A stretch of 64,000 nt of DNA from Candidatus Nitrosocaldaceae archaeon (GTDB taxonomy: Archaea > Thermoproteota > Nitrososphaeria > Nitrososphaerales > Nitrosocaldaceae). The DNA lies in NCBI GenBank assembly GCA_026002835.1, contig BPGC01000004.1, positions 62,001 through 126,000 on the forward strand, written 5' to 3'. Positions 35,233-44,186 of this stretch are shown piece after piece (positions within the stretch are counted from its first letter, which is position 1; every line of letters begins with the position of its first letter). The position numbers and the translations under genes are program-made. The notes below the pieces were generated by a model. It saw nothing but the letters and a program-made list of their open reading frames with translations, was not told the DNA's origin and searched no databases.

Positions 35233-36129
35233 ATGACAAGGATAGTTGGTATTAATTATGAGCAAACTTATGGAACTTTACCATCAAATATCTATAGACT
35301 TTATGTTAATAAGATAACTACAAAAGAGAATAATAATTCAGTAGATAAGCAATATTTAGATGATTATATACCCTCAACTGCAGTGCCTATCTTTAAGACA
35401 AGATCATTTAATATTGATGCTGATTTAGACTTTAGGACATTACATTACATTATAGGTGGCATATTAAAATACAACACTACTACTTTAGTTGAAACTGGAA
35501 GATATAAACATGTATTTGTCTTACCAAAGTATTCAGAATTTGTTGAGTCATTCTCATTAGTTATAGAGCATGAGAATCTAGGAGGTAAGAAAGAATCATT
35601 AGGTTGCTTACTAAAAGATTTGAACATTACAATGGATAATAAAGACTATGCAAAGTTATCAATGAACCTTATAGGTAAACCTTATGTATCTTCAACAGCA
35701 ACAATAACTGATAATGGAATAAAATATGGTAAGACTTTAACAGCAACTATTAATGGTAACACATATAAAGTATATTCAATGAAGTTAGGATTTAGTAATA
35801 GTAATGAATCTCTAAGAAAGTATTTAGATAGTGATCTCCCAACTGATTTATACCCATTAGGTTTAGATATTTCATTAACCTTAGAAGTTGATTATAATGA
35901 TGCTTTAAGATCATTAGCAGAGAATAACACAGCACATAATGTTGATATTAATATTATAGGAGATACTTTAGTATCTGATTTCTATAAATGCTTCATTAAG
36001 ATAACAAATGCTGTAATAGAAACAGAAACCTCAGTAGAAAGTAAGAATCCTACTAAGATGACATTAACATATAGGAATGTTGCTACTGATCTAACTATTG
36101 ATGTATATAATGATATTTCTTCCTTCTAA
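35233..36129 (+). CDS. Major tail tube protein
   Basis: 298 residues: an N-terminal GINYEQTYGTLPSNIYRLYV, PIFKTRSFNIDADLDFRTLHYIIGGILKY, KHVFVLPKYSEFVESFSLVIEHE, then LGCLLKDLNITMDNKDYAKLSMNLIGKP. This matches the long tail-tube subunits of tailed viruses, with a beta-barrel core repeated twice. It is followed by small genes and is separated from the head genes by strand switches. Confidence 0.7.
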   Translation: MTRIVGINYEQTYGTLPSNIYRLYVNKITTKENNNSVDKQYLDDYIPSTAVPIFKTRSFNIDADLDFRTLHYIIGGILKYNTTTLVETGRYKHVFVLPKYSEFVESFSLVIEHENLGGKKESLGCLLKDLNITMDNKDYAKLSMNLIGKPYVSSTATITDNGIKYGKTLTATINGNTYKVYSMKLGFSNSNESLRKYLDSDLPTDLYPLGLDISLTLEVDYNDALRSLAENNTAHNVDINIIGDTLVSDFYKCFIKITNAVIETETSVESKNPTKMTLTYRNVATDLTIDVYNDISSF

Positions 36130-36221
36130 AGTTCATAGCACAGAATATATTTTATTTCTTTATTATCTAGTTTAACAATAGTTAAGCATTCAACATCATC
36201 CTTACATTCATCACATATCAT
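36126..36221 (-). CDS. Tiny Cys-rich protein (31 aa), possible zinc knuckle
   Basis: A 31-residue minus-strand frame MICDECKDDVECLTIVKLDN followed by KEIKYILCYEL. Four Cys (CxxC, C, C) could bind one zinc ion. Its stop overlaps the tail-tube stop by 4 bases. The short length makes it uncertain. Confidence 0.35.
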   Translation of the reverse strand: MICDECKDDVECLTIVKLDNKEIKYILCYEL

Positions 36222-36235
36222 ACCTAATATTACTC

Positions 36236-36412
36236 ATGATCAACTTAGAAGAAGTAATAGAAAAGTTATGCCAAATAGTCTTAAATGGTAAAGCAAAGGA
36301 ATATGGTATTAGAGTTGATCTTGCTAAATTAATTGAGTTATACATGCAAAATAACAAGAATTATAATGAAAAATTAGATAAATTATTTAAAGAACTTGAA
36401 AAAATGAATTAA
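36236..36412 (+). CDS. Small viral helical protein (58 aa)
   Basis: 58 residues MINLEEVIEKLCQIVLNGKA, then KEYGIRVDLAKLIELYMQNN and a Lys/Glu/Asn-rich helix. It is probably all-helical. It ends 2 bases before palindrome cluster E. Function unknown. Confidence 0.5.
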   Translation: MINLEEVIEKLCQIVLNGKAKEYGIRVDLAKLIELYMQNNKNYNEKLDKLFKELEKMN

Positions 36413-36414
36413 AG

Positions 36415-36496
36415 TCAGCACCCACATGGGTGCTGATCTAAGTCAATACCTACCTTAGTAGGTGTTGATCTAAGTCAGAACCTAACTAGGTTCTGA
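36415..36496. repeat. Palindrome cluster E (three tandem units)
   Basis: TCAGCACCCA/TGGGTGCTGA (36415-36436), TCAATACCTAC/GTAGGTGTTGA with one U:G wobble (36443-36468) and TCAGAACCTA/TAGGTTCTGA (36475-36496). They are joined by the constant spacer TCTAAG. It fills the whole gap between two convergent genes. It is the clearest demonstration of stem covariation in the family. Confidence 0.9.
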
Positions 36497-36497
36497 T

Positions 36498-37088
36498 CTA
36501 ATCTCTATATAAATTCCATACTATATTTGCAATTCTTGGATTAACAGAATCTATATTCTCAATTACTAATTCTATATTTCTATCAAAAGGTATATCAGTA
36601 ATCTGATCCATTTTAAAATAATTATCTACATATATGTATAAATCAGTGAAATTTGCTTTATCTTTAAATCTATAAACTACAACCACAGCATTTGGAAATA
36701 TTTTTGCTGTATAGTAATATCCATCTATATTTCTTATAACTTGTGATGAAGGATTTATTGTAATTTGCTCAAATTTTACTATAATATTAAAAAAATTTGT
36801 TGCTTTAAAGATGTATAGTCCCATCCAGTGATTTACTGTATCAGTATTTATTACCTCAACCTTAAAATCTTGATTTAGTGTTAGTTTTGCTAAATACCTT
36901 GCTAGATCAGCTGTTATATTTTGCTGTAGAAATATAGTATTAGTAGGTTTATGAGTTATCTTTATCATAAAATAGATTGATAGATCATCCATCCTAAACT
37001 GATAATTACCAAAGTTAGCAGTAGGATCAAATACTATACTTTCACTAGGTGTTAATTCTTGTTTTAATATCTTAGTCCATGTAAGCAT
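36498..37088 (-). CDS. Putative virion protein (196 aa)
   Basis: 196 residues, beta-rich with aromatic residues (YQFRMDDLSIYFMIKITHKPTN, NHWMGLYIFKATNFFNIIVKF, YYYTAKIFPNAVVVVYRF). No membrane helix or catalytic motif. It is in the same strand block as the following 83-residue gene. A minor virion or decoration protein is possible. Confidence 0.45.
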   Translation of the reverse strand: MLTWTKILKQELTPSESIVFDPTANFGNYQFRMDDLSIYFMIKITHKPTNTIFLQQNITADLARYLAKLTLNQDFKVEVINTDTVNHWMGLYIFKATNFFNIIVKFEQITINPSSQVIRNIDGYYYTAKIFPNAVVVVYRFKDKANFTDLYIYVDNYFKMDQITDIPFDRNIELVIENIDSVNPRIANIVWNLYRD

Positions 37089-37104
37089 GTATTATATTAG
37101 TATT

Positions 37105-37356
37105 TTATTTAAACTTCTTTCTAAATTTCTCATCTACTTCTAAACCCATTGCATTAATCTTGCCTCTTATCTGTATCTTTAAAATAGTATTCTTTTCATT
37201 TTGTAATATCTCTAACCCAGCAAGAATTAAATCTTTAAGTTGCTCATAATCAGCATTCTTTATAAACTCAACAAATTTAGGATAATCCATAGTAAGTAAA
37301 GTCATAAACTTTTCTCTATCATGGTATTTACTCATGCTTAATATTAAACATGCCAT
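37105..37356 (-). CDS. Small viral helical protein (83 aa)
   Basis: 83 residues, helical and charged (MSKYHDREKFMTLLTMDYPKFVEFI, LKDLILAGLEILQNEK). The Met at residue 8 (MSKYHD) is a better start than the first, which overlaps the divergent gp10-like gene. Function unknown. Confidence 0.45.
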   Translation of the reverse strand: MACLILSMSKYHDREKFMTLLTMDYPKFVEFIKNADYEQLKDLILAGLEILQNEKNTILKIQIRGKINAMGLEVDEKFRKKFK

Positions 37357-37757
37357 ATAACATACAAATAACTCCTAAAGGATTAAAAGAAAAGACTAAA
37401 CTAATTGCTGATTATTTCAAGAAGGATTATGAGAAGGCTAGAGAAGAGTTTAGTAAAATACTAAAGAGGAATGTTCCAATAAAGACTGGTGCTTTAAAGA
37501 GATCAATTAAAGTAACCAGAATAAATAATGAATTAACTCTATATGCTAAGAAATACTTTCTATACTTGGATAAAGGAACTAAATCTCATAGAATTAAACC
37601 AAGATCAGCAAAAGTATTAGCATTTAAGATAGGAGATAAGACATACTTCAGCAAAGGACATAAAGTAAGAGGAATAAAAAGAATGAATATCTTCCAAAGA
37701 TCAAAAGAACAGCTTAGAAGGTTTATAATTAATCAAATAAAAAATAAATTTAGATAG
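37350..37757 (+). CDS. HK97 gp10-like neck/tail-joining protein
   Basis: 135 residues with the gp10-like signature: NVPIKTGALKRSIKVTR (the P-xx-TGxLxxS motif), then YFLYLDKGTKSHRIKPRSAKVLAFKIGDKTYFSK. This small basic family caps the head-tail joint in siphoviruses. It starts 6 bases inside the divergent 83-residue ORF and ends 4 bases before the next convergent stop. Confidence 0.78.
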   Translation: MPYNIQITPKGLKEKTKLIADYFKKDYEKAREEFSKILKRNVPIKTGALKRSIKVTRINNELTLYAKKYFLYLDKGTKSHRIKPRSAKVLAFKIGDKTYFSKGHKVRGIKRMNIFQRSKEQLRRFIINQIKNKFR

Positions 37758-37761
37758 AGTA

Positions 37762-38091
37762 TTAAATTATTTCTTTTTGCTTCTTTATTTCAGTATCATC
37801 ATTAACTTTGATTATATGTTTGATTATCTTCTTTACCTTTATAGGCTCAACTGCATCATTTATAATAATCTTGTCTTTCATATTTTTTAGATAATTCTTC
37901 AAGTTCTCATCTGCTTCTGGATCACTTATCATATTGAATACTGCCTTATCATCTGCTACTTGATTAAGAATATAACCAAAATATTTACTCATGCCTAGAT
38001 TGTATAATGCTGTATAGAGATTCTTAACATCTTCTGTTACATCAATATATTTCTCATTTTGAGATGGATCATATCCTTCTAATATTAACAT
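37762..38091 (-). CDS. Small viral protein downstream of the capsid gene (109 aa)
   Basis: About 109 residues starting at ATG 38091 (MLILEGYDPSQNEKYIDVTEDVKNLY). The 14 codons upstream in this frame look like untranslated AT-rich leader. It is helical and charged, with a repeated Lys-Ile-Ile-Lys tail. It lies directly after the capsid gene on the same strand, a place often occupied by head-completion proteins. Confidence 0.5.
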   Translation of the reverse strand: MLILEGYDPSQNEKYIDVTEDVKNLYTALYNLGMSKYFGYILNQVADDKAVFNMISDPEADENLKNYLKNMKDKIIINDAVEPIKVKKIIKHIIKVNDDTEIKKQKEII

Positions 38092-38161
38092 GATATATAT
38101 TAGTATAGTAAATACTAATTCATGAAAAAACAAATAAAAAATAAGGATTAAAAAAATAAAT

Positions 38162-39727
38162 TTAAGCAGTGTGTAACTCCCAGATTTTGTTAAAGTCTAA
38201 GCCTTTAACTGCTATATTTTTGCTTACTGTTATTACATCTTTGAGAGCATTACCATCTCTGAATATTTCAACTTCTATCTCTGACATTGCTACTCCTATT
38301 GATCCTATAGCAAATGCAATAGCATTATATAAGTCTATTCCACCAGAACCAGCTCCAGATAATACTGGTGCTTTATTTGATGGGAATATCAAGAAGTTCA
38401 TTACCTTTAATGGTATTGGTATTCCTCTCAGAGAGTTACCCTCTCCAAAGTTTTGAGCATATTTTATATCAGAACTTGCTATCAAATCCTCAAATTGTTT
38501 GGGATGAACTAGTAATACTATATCTCCAGTATATTTTGCTGTTTCTTGGAACTTTCTTGAGAGTCTTGCTAGAGCATTTACTGTTAATACCATAGAAGAT
38601 GTTACAGTTGCATCAGAACTTACACTATCATCTCCATACATTATATTGCTTGTATTATCTGCTTCAGTAATTACATCTGCTTCTATCTTAAGAGGTGCTG
38701 TTTCTATTGCAGTTTGCACTAATGCTTCAACTAAGTTGAATCCATCTGCAGAGAGCTTTGCTAGATCAGTAACAGACTGTCTGTATAAAGCTACTTTTAC
38801 ATCTTTAGTTGCTTCTGTGATGGTTTGTGTAGCATCAGTTGGAGTTGAACCTTCTGTTAAATCAGCCCACTCAGCTTGAGGTAATACAGTCCACTTTGCT
38901 GTTTTGCCTAATACTCTACCTCTTACTAAATAAGGCTCTATGTCATTGATTATTGCTACTGGTTTTGGATATACACCTAAACCAAACTGGTTTGTAAAGC
39001 TTGAAGATGTAATAGCAAAAGTTCTCTTTATTGCATTTGAACCATTATAGGTTTGCTGTAATTTCATTAATTCCTCTCTTAAGTTAAACTCTTCAGTATT
39101 CTCAGATGTTATTGGAACTTTTTGACTCATATAATATATTACATCTTTTTGTTCATCTTTTTTTGATAATTCTTCAGTCTTAGTTTCTTGCTCTAATGAT
39201 CTCTCTTCTTTACTTAATACTTCATTCTCAACCTTTGGAGTTATCTCAAATACTTTCTCTCTATTGATCTTTGATAATATAATAGTTTTTACTTCTTCTT
39301 TTACAAATAATTCCTTCTCTAATTTGGTTAAATCTTCTTTAATTGCATTTTCACTTATCTTTATACTTGTTGATGGCACAGCTGGATCATCTACTACTGC
39401 TAACTCATAAGGTGTAAAGTCCTCAATTATTTCATAAATTCTGTCATCTGTAGAATCAAAGAATACTTTGTATTTATTGACTATTACCCCTATTGAAACT
39501 TTCTTATTTTTGATTATCTCTGCAGTATTATCATCAACTTCTCCATCATATAATAATGCATATTGATCATAATCCCAGAAGAGATTAACTCTAGCAACTT
39601 CCATTCCACTATGTGAAATGACAAAAGGAATATTATCCCAAGCTCTATCAATCATGGAATCTACTGTAAAAATACTTTGATTTAATGTATCAACTGGTTG
39701 AAGTGCAATTCCATTAATCTTTGGCAT
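38162..39727 (-). CDS. Fused prohead protease and HK97-fold major capsid protein
   Basis: 521 residues. Residues ~1-130 resemble the prohead protease fold: FTVDSMIDRAWDNIPFVISHSG with a candidate catalytic His, KKVSIGVIVNKYKV with a candidate Ser in the VSIG motif, and DFTPYELAVVDDPAVPSTS. After a charged Glu/Lys linker (~130-220) comes an HK97-like capsid domain (AITSSSFTNQFGLGVYPKPVAIIND... KFQETAKYTGDIVLLVHPKQF... LRGIPIPLKVMNFLIFPSN). An internal ATG (MSQKVPITS, ~residue 204) could yield capsid protein alone. Confidence 0.8.
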   Translation of the reverse strand: MPKINGIALQPVDTLNQSIFTVDSMIDRAWDNIPFVISHSGMEVARVNLFWDYDQYALLYDGEVDDNTAEIIKNKKVSIGVIVNKYKVFFDSTDDRIYEIIEDFTPYELAVVDDPAVPSTSIKISENAIKEDLTKLEKELFVKEEVKTIILSKINREKVFEITPKVENEVLSKEERSLEQETKTEELSKKDEQKDVIYYMSQKVPITSENTEEFNLREELMKLQQTYNGSNAIKRTFAITSSSFTNQFGLGVYPKPVAIINDIEPYLVRGRVLGKTAKWTVLPQAEWADLTEGSTPTDATQTITEATKDVKVALYRQSVTDLAKLSADGFNLVEALVQTAIETAPLKIEADVITEADNTSNIMYGDDSVSSDATVTSSMVLTVNALARLSRKFQETAKYTGDIVLLVHPKQFEDLIASSDIKYAQNFGEGNSLRGIPIPLKVMNFLIFPSNKAPVLSGAGSGGIDLYNAIAFAIGSIGVAMSEIEVEIFRDGNALKDVITVSKNIAVKGLDFNKIWELHTA

Positions 39728-39774
39728 ATATATATTAGTTTATAACAAAAATTATAGAATAATACTCCAAATGG

Positions 39775-40050
39775 ATATTAGATATCTATCTTAGTAATAC
39801 TAACACTTCTCTTCCTTTTTCTGTTAAGAATAAGTGATGTCTTTTCCTACCTTTGGATTTTCTTGTAACTTGTTTAACAATTTGAACAAAATCATGATAA
39901 TAAGCCACTTAAGATTAAGCATGTCATGATTAAAGTGTTTGTCTAACTCTTTTAGAAGTTCCACTTTACAATAGCCCTTGTATGTTACATTTGCTGTAGC
40001 ACCTTCTGAACCCTTGCTTCATACTTATTAATTCAATCATCTCCTTGTTC
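39775..40050 (-). pseudogene. Winged-helix DNA-binding protein remnant, copy 1
   Basis: Minus-strand fragments in different frames: MNKEMIELISMKQG, then GATANVTYKGYCKVELLKEL and finally VKQVTRKSKGRKRHHLFLTE continuing KGREVLVLLR-stop. The last piece is the classic wing and recognition region of small winged-helix regulators (HHLFLTEKGRE). At least two frameshifts break it. It is about 60% similar to copy 2 by eye. Confidence 0.65.
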
Positions 40051-40362
40051 ATTATGATCTAAATCCTCTCATTCATAAGGATTTATAGCATAAATGGATA
40101 TATAATCCCAAGGAAATTAGAATTTGATGATCTTCCTACCAACTTCTATCAATTCTCCTCACTTAATCTTATGTAATTTGATTATCTTCTAATGATCTCT
40201 CAATTATTGTCTACTAAAATTCTTGATTTATTGTAATTTTTAGAGCATAGATACTTACAAGAGCAGAGATAATCCAATAGTTATGATATCTATCTGCATA
40301 TAATATATGAGATTAACTATTAAAATAATAGAAGTATGGTAACTGTAGAAATTATAATAATA

Positions 40363-40640
40363 GTCAATGGTTATTGCTTCTCTTCCTTTATCTGTCAAGA
40401 ATAAGTGATGATCTTCTTCCTTACCATTGAGCTTTTTCTACTTGGTTAGCTTGATTACTTTAACATATTCATTCATTAGATGAACTCAATTAGCAATTAA
40501 TCTCCACTGTGGTTAAAATGTTTTCTAACTCATTTTAATGAATTCAACTTTGCAGTAGTCCTATCATAATTCTGTATCTTCTTTAGCATTCTTATCCTTG
40601 CTATTCATACTTAGTCATCTCAACTTCTCTTTGTTTATTT
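40363..40640 (-). pseudogene. Winged-helix DNA-binding protein remnant, copy 2
   Basis: Homologous to copy 1, with EDHHLFLTDKGREAITIDYY in one frame, and upstream NEYVKVIKLTK then an in-frame TAG. The aligned Lys-Gly-Arg-Glu ending and parallel DNA similarity over ~270 bases show an old tandem duplication followed by decay of both copies. Confidence 0.6.
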
Positions 40641-40886
40641 ATAGTATCCTTTCCATTTGGATGTTATTGTAATTGCATATTTAATATGTAACTAAAATAT
40701 ATAGTATTTAGTTGTCTAACCACACATTAATGCTATTAGAAAGGCTCCAATACTTATTAATATAGGTATTATATTCCATTTCAATTAGATTATAAAATTA
40801 TTGTAATTTAAAAATATTGTTAATATAACATACCTTTTCTTAAATAATGTTGATCTTGACAGTTGATTCTTTTAAAAACAACTTTC

Positions 40887-41384
40887 TTATTGTATACAGT
40901 ATAAATAGGCTAAATAAGTATTATATACATCTTCATTACATTTATTATGTAAAATTTGTATATCTACTTTATTAAAGTCTTCAGAATTTAATAATGATCT
41001 TAATTTTTTATAAATGTGTATTGTATCTTTATTTTTTATATTATTTATTGCTTTTATATTAAAGTATTGTAATACTTCATTTAACTTCATTAGTTTAAAA
41101 TTGCTATTTGTATGTTCCTCTAGCATTTTTTTTAAATCATAATTATTTAATTTAATACTAAATTCTTTTTCTAATCTTACTACATCTATTTCCCCATTCC
41201 AAGTTATCAGATTGCTTGTTTTTTGTAATAATTCTTTAACTTTATTATAATCATTTTGATTTCTTAGATCATAACTTTCAATACATTGTATCTGCTTTCT
41301 AATATCTATATTTATTATTGATACCACAAGTAGTTTTGAGCAATTATTATAATCCCACAGGGATTCTGTATCAATAATTAGCAT
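40887..41384 (-). CDS. DEDD-type 3'-5' exonuclease (RNase H-like)
   Basis: About 165 residues starting at ATG 41384 (MLIIDTESLWDYNN); the 17 codons before it look like leader. ExoI is DTE in LIIDTES, ExoII is NLITWNGEIDVVRLE with N-G-xx-D, and ExoIII-like is LHNKCNEDVYNTY with Asp at the end. A free-standing proofreading-type exonuclease beside a family-B polymerase remnant suggests one replication module. It appears intact. Confidence 0.6.
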   Translation of the reverse strand: MLIIDTESLWDYNNCSKLLVVSIINIDIRKQIQCIESYDLRNQNDYNKVKELLQKTSNLITWNGEIDVVRLEKEFSIKLNNYDLKKMLEEHTNSNFKLMKLNEVLQYFNIKAINNIKNKDTIHIYKKLRSLLNSEDFNKVDIQILHNKCNEDVYNTYLAYLYCIQ

Positions 41385-41592
41385 ATATTTTATGTAAAGT
41401 TTAAATAATTTAATAATATGTAATAAATGCAACATAAGTGTGATATGATTATAAAAGTTATATTCTTGTTTGATGTAATATTATATTATTTACAGCATTA
41501 ATATCATCTATATACTCTATATAATTATAATAAAATCTATATACCTCTATATACCCTATATAGATTATAAGGGAAAATTATTAAATTAATAA

Positions 41593-43961
41593 ATGTTTTA
41601 TAATTATTTCATGCCATTAATGGTTGGATTTGATAATGAATACAACAATTTAGATGATTTAGTAGAAGATTTCACAATAAAGTATAAAGATAAAGAAACT
41701 CTTTTAAGAAGATCATCTATACTAAAGTGCTTTTTGGAGCATACATTTATAATACAGATCAATATATCTATAATTTTGATGATGAAGTAGCATTCTTTGA
41801 TAAATTGCTAGATATTGCTAAAGATTTGAATGAAAAGGAAGTAATTTTATATTCATTTTTCAATCTTAGCAGAGTTAGGTTCAACTGATTTAACAAAATT
41901 AGTTAAAAATGGCTGGGAAATTCAAAATATTAAAGATATAGGCAACTCAATATATTTAGTATTAGAAAAAGATGATATAAAGTTTAAATTATTAGATGTG
42001 CAAAAAATAACCCAAGCACCTAATTTAGATTCTTTTTAAGCAATGTTAGGAGAAACTAGTAAAGTATAAAAGAAGGTATGCACCCATTTCAACTTTCATA
42101 CCATCAATTAATTGAGTATAATAAACTTGACTGCAAATTAATGATGCAAGCTTTAATGAAGTTTTTTAGTTTAATGAAACAAATATCTAAAGAACTAGGA
42201 GTAGAATTAACTGATAAAGATTGTCTAAATTCTATTACTTTAGGATCATTTATAAGTAAAATTTTAAGTCAAATGAGTGAAAGATTAGATAACAATTTTT
42301 TAAATCTGGGCAAAATAGATGAATGAATTTAATGGCTTAAACTACAAACAGACTAAAACATTAGTTAAATATAATAAAGATGCTGATAAGATTCATCAGT
42401 TAATAGCAATAGGAAAATCTGCTTATAGAGGTGGAGGCATAATCCACAACATTACACACTATTATCAAGAATCAAAATTTGTTAATAATATAGACATGAT
42501 AGACTTTAAATCTCTCTTTCCTATTGCTGGCTTAATTGCTAGTTTTGAACTTAATAACAATATAGATAATTATTATCTTGATGAGCATACTTACACTCAT
42601 GAACAAGCCACTGATAAGATAAAATCACTTATGTTTGATTATGAACATCAAAAAATAAATGCAATAATTTTGATAGAAGGCTATTGGAAGGAAGGATCAA
42701 TACCACTTTTCCCTCAGAAAGTTGGCTCAAAAAATTGGGAAGATGAAAATTATAAAACTGTTTATGCTAAAAATGTAATCTTTACTAAAAGGAATTGGGT
42801 TAGTTTGTTTGAACTTCAGCAACACATCAAGTTAGGATTTGTAGTTACAAAGATTCATAAAATTTATTCATGGAAGTATCCTAAACCAAGTGAGAGAATA
42901 AATTCACTAATTAACTGGTTTACTTATTTGATAAACAAAAAGGATGAGGCAGAAAATGAAGGTAATCAAGGACTTAGATACATTATCAAATTACTTCTCA
43001 ACTCCAGTTATGGTAAATTAGTAGAGAAAAGAGTAACTAAAGATTGTCAATAATTAATGGGAGCAATGATAACATCATACTCCAGAGCCTTAATGTTTGG
43101 ATAATTTATAATTCATTAAAGATAATAAGAAGAGTTTATCATCTTGCTACTGACTCATCTAATACTTAGACAGATTAGATGATCTCTTAATTTATGATGA
43201 TGTTCAAGAATATGTAAGACAATTTATACCAAATTATAACATTCTTAGTGTTGAAACTCATGATAATCCTTGCTATGCATACATTTTAAAATTAAAGACA
43301 TATTTGATCTTTGATAAAGATATGAATATTATCAAAGAAGCTCATCACAGCATAAGTATTAGAAGAGATCAAGCCAAGCAATTTCTTATGTATATGTTAG
43401 AAAAGGGTAAGAATCTAGAACCTATAAAATTAGAAAAGGATAGTTGGATGAAGGTAAAGAAATATGAATTATATGCTGAAAAGATAGAAAAATCCTTAAC
43501 ATTAAAGCAAAAACTACAAATTGCACAAGAGATGAACTTAGATTTAGATGATCCTAATGTAGAAGAGATAATTAAGAAAGTAGCAACATTAAAGTTATTA
43601 GCAATGCCTTACAAACAAGAAAGAATCTACACATTTCAGGGATGACTTTAAAGTAAAATTAAGTGAATCTAACCCTCAGAGAGCAAAATTTGTAGACTTT
43701 TGGAATGATTTGAATGAATATAACCTTTTTATTTTAAATTTTGAAAAGGATTTTAGTAAAATTAAAGACAAAATAAAGAAAGGAGTAAGATTGAATTATA
43801 ATACATATAGAAAATTCAAAATAATTGATAAAAAATATCAATATAATGCAAGTTTAATAACAAGAAAGGGAATTCATATTAATAATGTTGAAGATATAAT
43901 AGTAGAAGTTAAACCAATAGCACTAGAACTTATTGAAGTAGCTCCAAATATCAAAACTTAA
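41593..43961 (+). pseudogene. Family-B DNA polymerase, fragmented
   Basis: Recognisable pieces lie in order but in several frames. An exonuclease-domain start (MPLMVGFDNEYNNLDDLVED) is followed by an ELGSTDLTKLV segment after a frameshift. Then come EYNKLDCKLMMQAL (ExoIII, YxxxD) and pol motif A in 42319-43053 (NIDMIDFKSLFPIAG). Motif B is KLLLNSSYGKLVEKRV, and motif C (ATDSS, near 43150) sits in broken sequence. The thumb (43304-43645) and a C-terminal piece (43710-43961) follow. It is probably a protein-primed-type polymerase of the virus. Multiple stops make it inactive. Confidence 0.78.
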
Positions 43962-43980
43962 AAAATTTTAGATTATTAAA

Positions 43981-44096
43981 AATTTAGCTTAAGCTAAATT
44001 TGTTAGCTTAGGTTATCACACTTTTGCTTATTATATATTAATGGTAAAAGTGTGATAAAACCAGCACCCTTGCATTAACTCCTTCAAACTGTGATA
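43981..44096 (-). repeat. IR-R: long inverted repeat, right copy
   Basis: The reverse complement of 35069-35181, with a near-perfect core 43981-44077. It contains the same 20-base palindrome (43981-44000) and the same 13-bp-arm hairpin with 20-base loop. It lies just after the polymerase remnant and before palindrome cluster F. Confidence 0.93.
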
Positions 44097-44136
44097 GAGT
44101 ATCTTGCTGATAATATTAAATCCTTATTTGTATAAG

Positions 44137-44185
44137 TCAATATTCTTTGAGTATTGATCTAAGTCAATACCTATGTAGGTATTGA
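44137..44185. repeat. Palindrome cluster F (two units)
   Basis: TCAATATTC/GAGTATTGA with one U:G wobble (44137-44157) and TCAATACCTA/TAGGTATTGA (44164-44185), joined by TCTAAG. It ends 2 bases before the stop codon of the integrase on the opposite strand. Confidence 0.88.
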
Positions 44186-44186
44186 T

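Larger units (their letters stand above)
39728..40886. other. Decayed, mostly non-coding segment of the provirus
   Basis: 1.16 kb with no intact frame. It holds two homologous dead winged-helix genes (separate entries) and, between them, AT-rich sequence of coding-like composition broken by stops. An imperfect palindrome near 39761-39778 is related to the viral family. Confidence 0.7.

Noticed and set aside
36415..36496. CRISPR array
   Set aside because: The repeats are perfect hairpins with 6-base spacers and no unique spacer sequences, and no cas genes are nearby.
35069..44096. Casposon (polymerase B between terminal inverted repeats)
   Set aside because: No cas1 homologue is present, the enclosed segment includes tail and capsid genes, and the repeats are internal to a larger element with its own att sites.
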